Assembly (NCBI GenBank): GCA_024640445.1
Contig: JAHEEZ010000242.1
Coordinates: 1 to 5,294, forward strand
DNA length: 5,294 nt
Source: Acidobacteriota bacterium
Lineage (GTDB): Bacteria; Acidobacteriota; Blastocatellia; Pyrinomonadales; Pyrinomonadaceae
Direction: 5' to 3'
Shown: in pieces, positions 4,873-5,294 of the stretch
How positions within the stretch are numbered: position 1 is the first letter of the stretch
Layout: the number at the start of each line of letters is the position of its first letter
Program-made: the position numbers and the translations under genes
The notes under the pieces: generated by a model
Told to the model about the DNA's origin: nothing
The model's input: only the letters and a program-made list of their open reading frames with translations
Databases searched by the model: none

Positions 4873-5294
4873 CATTTGCCTCGTCATCAGCAACCATATC
4901 GTTTTTGCGGCTTAGATAATAATAAACCGGTAGTCCTGCGGCGATCAGGAAGATCCCGATCAGCGAGTTGAACGTGTCTGAGACAATAGTGTTCACAAGC
5001 AGACCGCCGGCTGTAAGTATGAAAAGGGCCGGGACGACCGGATAACCAAATGCCTTGTACGGCCTCTCCGCGTCAGGATACTTCCTGCGAAACACAAAAA
5101 TGGTGGTACCTGCAAGCGTATAGAAGATCCAGGACCCGAAGATCATATAGTTCGTGAGCGTGTCGAACGATCCGGAGACCGCCAGGATGCATGCCCAGAC
5201 CCCCTGGACAATGAGCGCGCCGACCGGAACCCTTGTCCCTTTTGAGAGCTTTCCAAGAGGACGGAACATAAGCCCGTCCTTCGCCATCGCGTAA
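4865..5294 (-). CDS. APC-family amino acid permease, C-terminal part (5' end cut by window)
   Basis: This is the carboxy-terminal third of an amino acid/polyamine/organocation superfamily transporter in the inner membrane. The frame is open to the window edge. The first full codons give YAMAKDGLMF, matching the conserved cytoplasmic loop (R-x-x-YAMARDGLFF) of LAT/YfnA-like permeases, so the Met at 5287 is internal and not a start. After it, PVGALIVQGVWACILAVSG, the stretch around YMIFGSWIFYTLAGTTIF, VVPALFILTAGGLLVNTIV and SLIGIFLIAAGLPVYYYL make four membrane spans. RRKYPDAERPYKAFGYP is the usual polar loop between the second and third. The end is a short acidic cytoplasmic tail. Substrate cannot be told from this part. 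About two thirds of the protein lies to the right. The stop TAA (4867-4865) overlaps the start of the PilZ gene. Confidence 0.9.
   Translation of the reverse strand, partial: YAMAKDGLMFRPLGKLSKGTRVPVGALIVQGVWACILAVSGSFDTLTNYMIFGSWIFYTLAGTTIFVFRRKYPDAERPYKAFGYPVVPALFILTAGGLLVNTIVSDTFNSLIGIFLIAAGLPVYYYLSRKNDMVADDEANDE

Noticed and set aside
4636..4971. Plus-strand frame across the PilZ/permease junction
   Set aside because: It overlaps two convincing minus-strand genes and has no Shine-Dalgarno sequence or domain.

Overview
The window looks like a chromosomal housekeeping segment of a Gram-negative-type bacterium with meso-diaminopimelate peptidoglycan. The evidence is a MurE ligase with the DNPR signature, a tRNA-Leu / trigger factor / ClpP order, and moderate GC content with AT-rich intergenic gaps. 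I tentatively place it in Acidobacteriota (Blastocatellia-like), from the flavour of the proteins, the Lys/Ala-tailed trigger factor and the intergenic palindrome. This placement comes from memory and is not proved by the sequence.

Left half (1-2444, all minus strand, so read right to left). A tRNA-Leu(UAG) gene with an encoded CCA end is followed by tig (trigger factor, 500 aa) and clpP (protease subunit, cut by the left edge). This is the protein-quality-control neighbourhood in which clpX would be expected next, beyond position 1. The tig leader shows no obvious promoter but holds a perfect 8-bp hairpin, so tig may be transcribed from the tRNA promoter. The clpP leader has its own near-consensus sigma70-type promoter, whose predicted start falls on the first base of a stem-loop.

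Middle (2445-4482). A short AT-rich gap carries a candidate tRNA promoter and a 10-bp tandem repeat. It is followed by a small two-helix membrane protein of unknown function (minus strand). That gene diverges from murE (plus strand) across 87 bp that hold two overlapping candidate promoters. murE appears to start at a TTG with a good Shine-Dalgarno sequence, 24 bases inside the longest reading frame. It stands alone, without murF or other division/cell-wall cluster genes beside it.

Right end (4483-5294). A 60-bp convergent gap contains a perfect 8-bp palindrome and a 14-bp direct repeat. Beyond it, on the minus strand, are a small PilZ-domain protein and the C-terminal part of an APC-family amino acid permease, cut by the right edge. 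The permease stop and the PilZ start overlap, which suggests translational coupling.

There is no mobile element, CRISPR array, phage gene or obvious new defence or biosynthetic system, and no gene-free stretch over 300 bases. The most noteworthy points are the histone-H1-like repetitive tail and degenerate FKBP loop of trigger factor, the clpP promoter with its 5'-terminal hairpin, the solitary murE, the intergenic palindrome and the permease-PilZ coupling.
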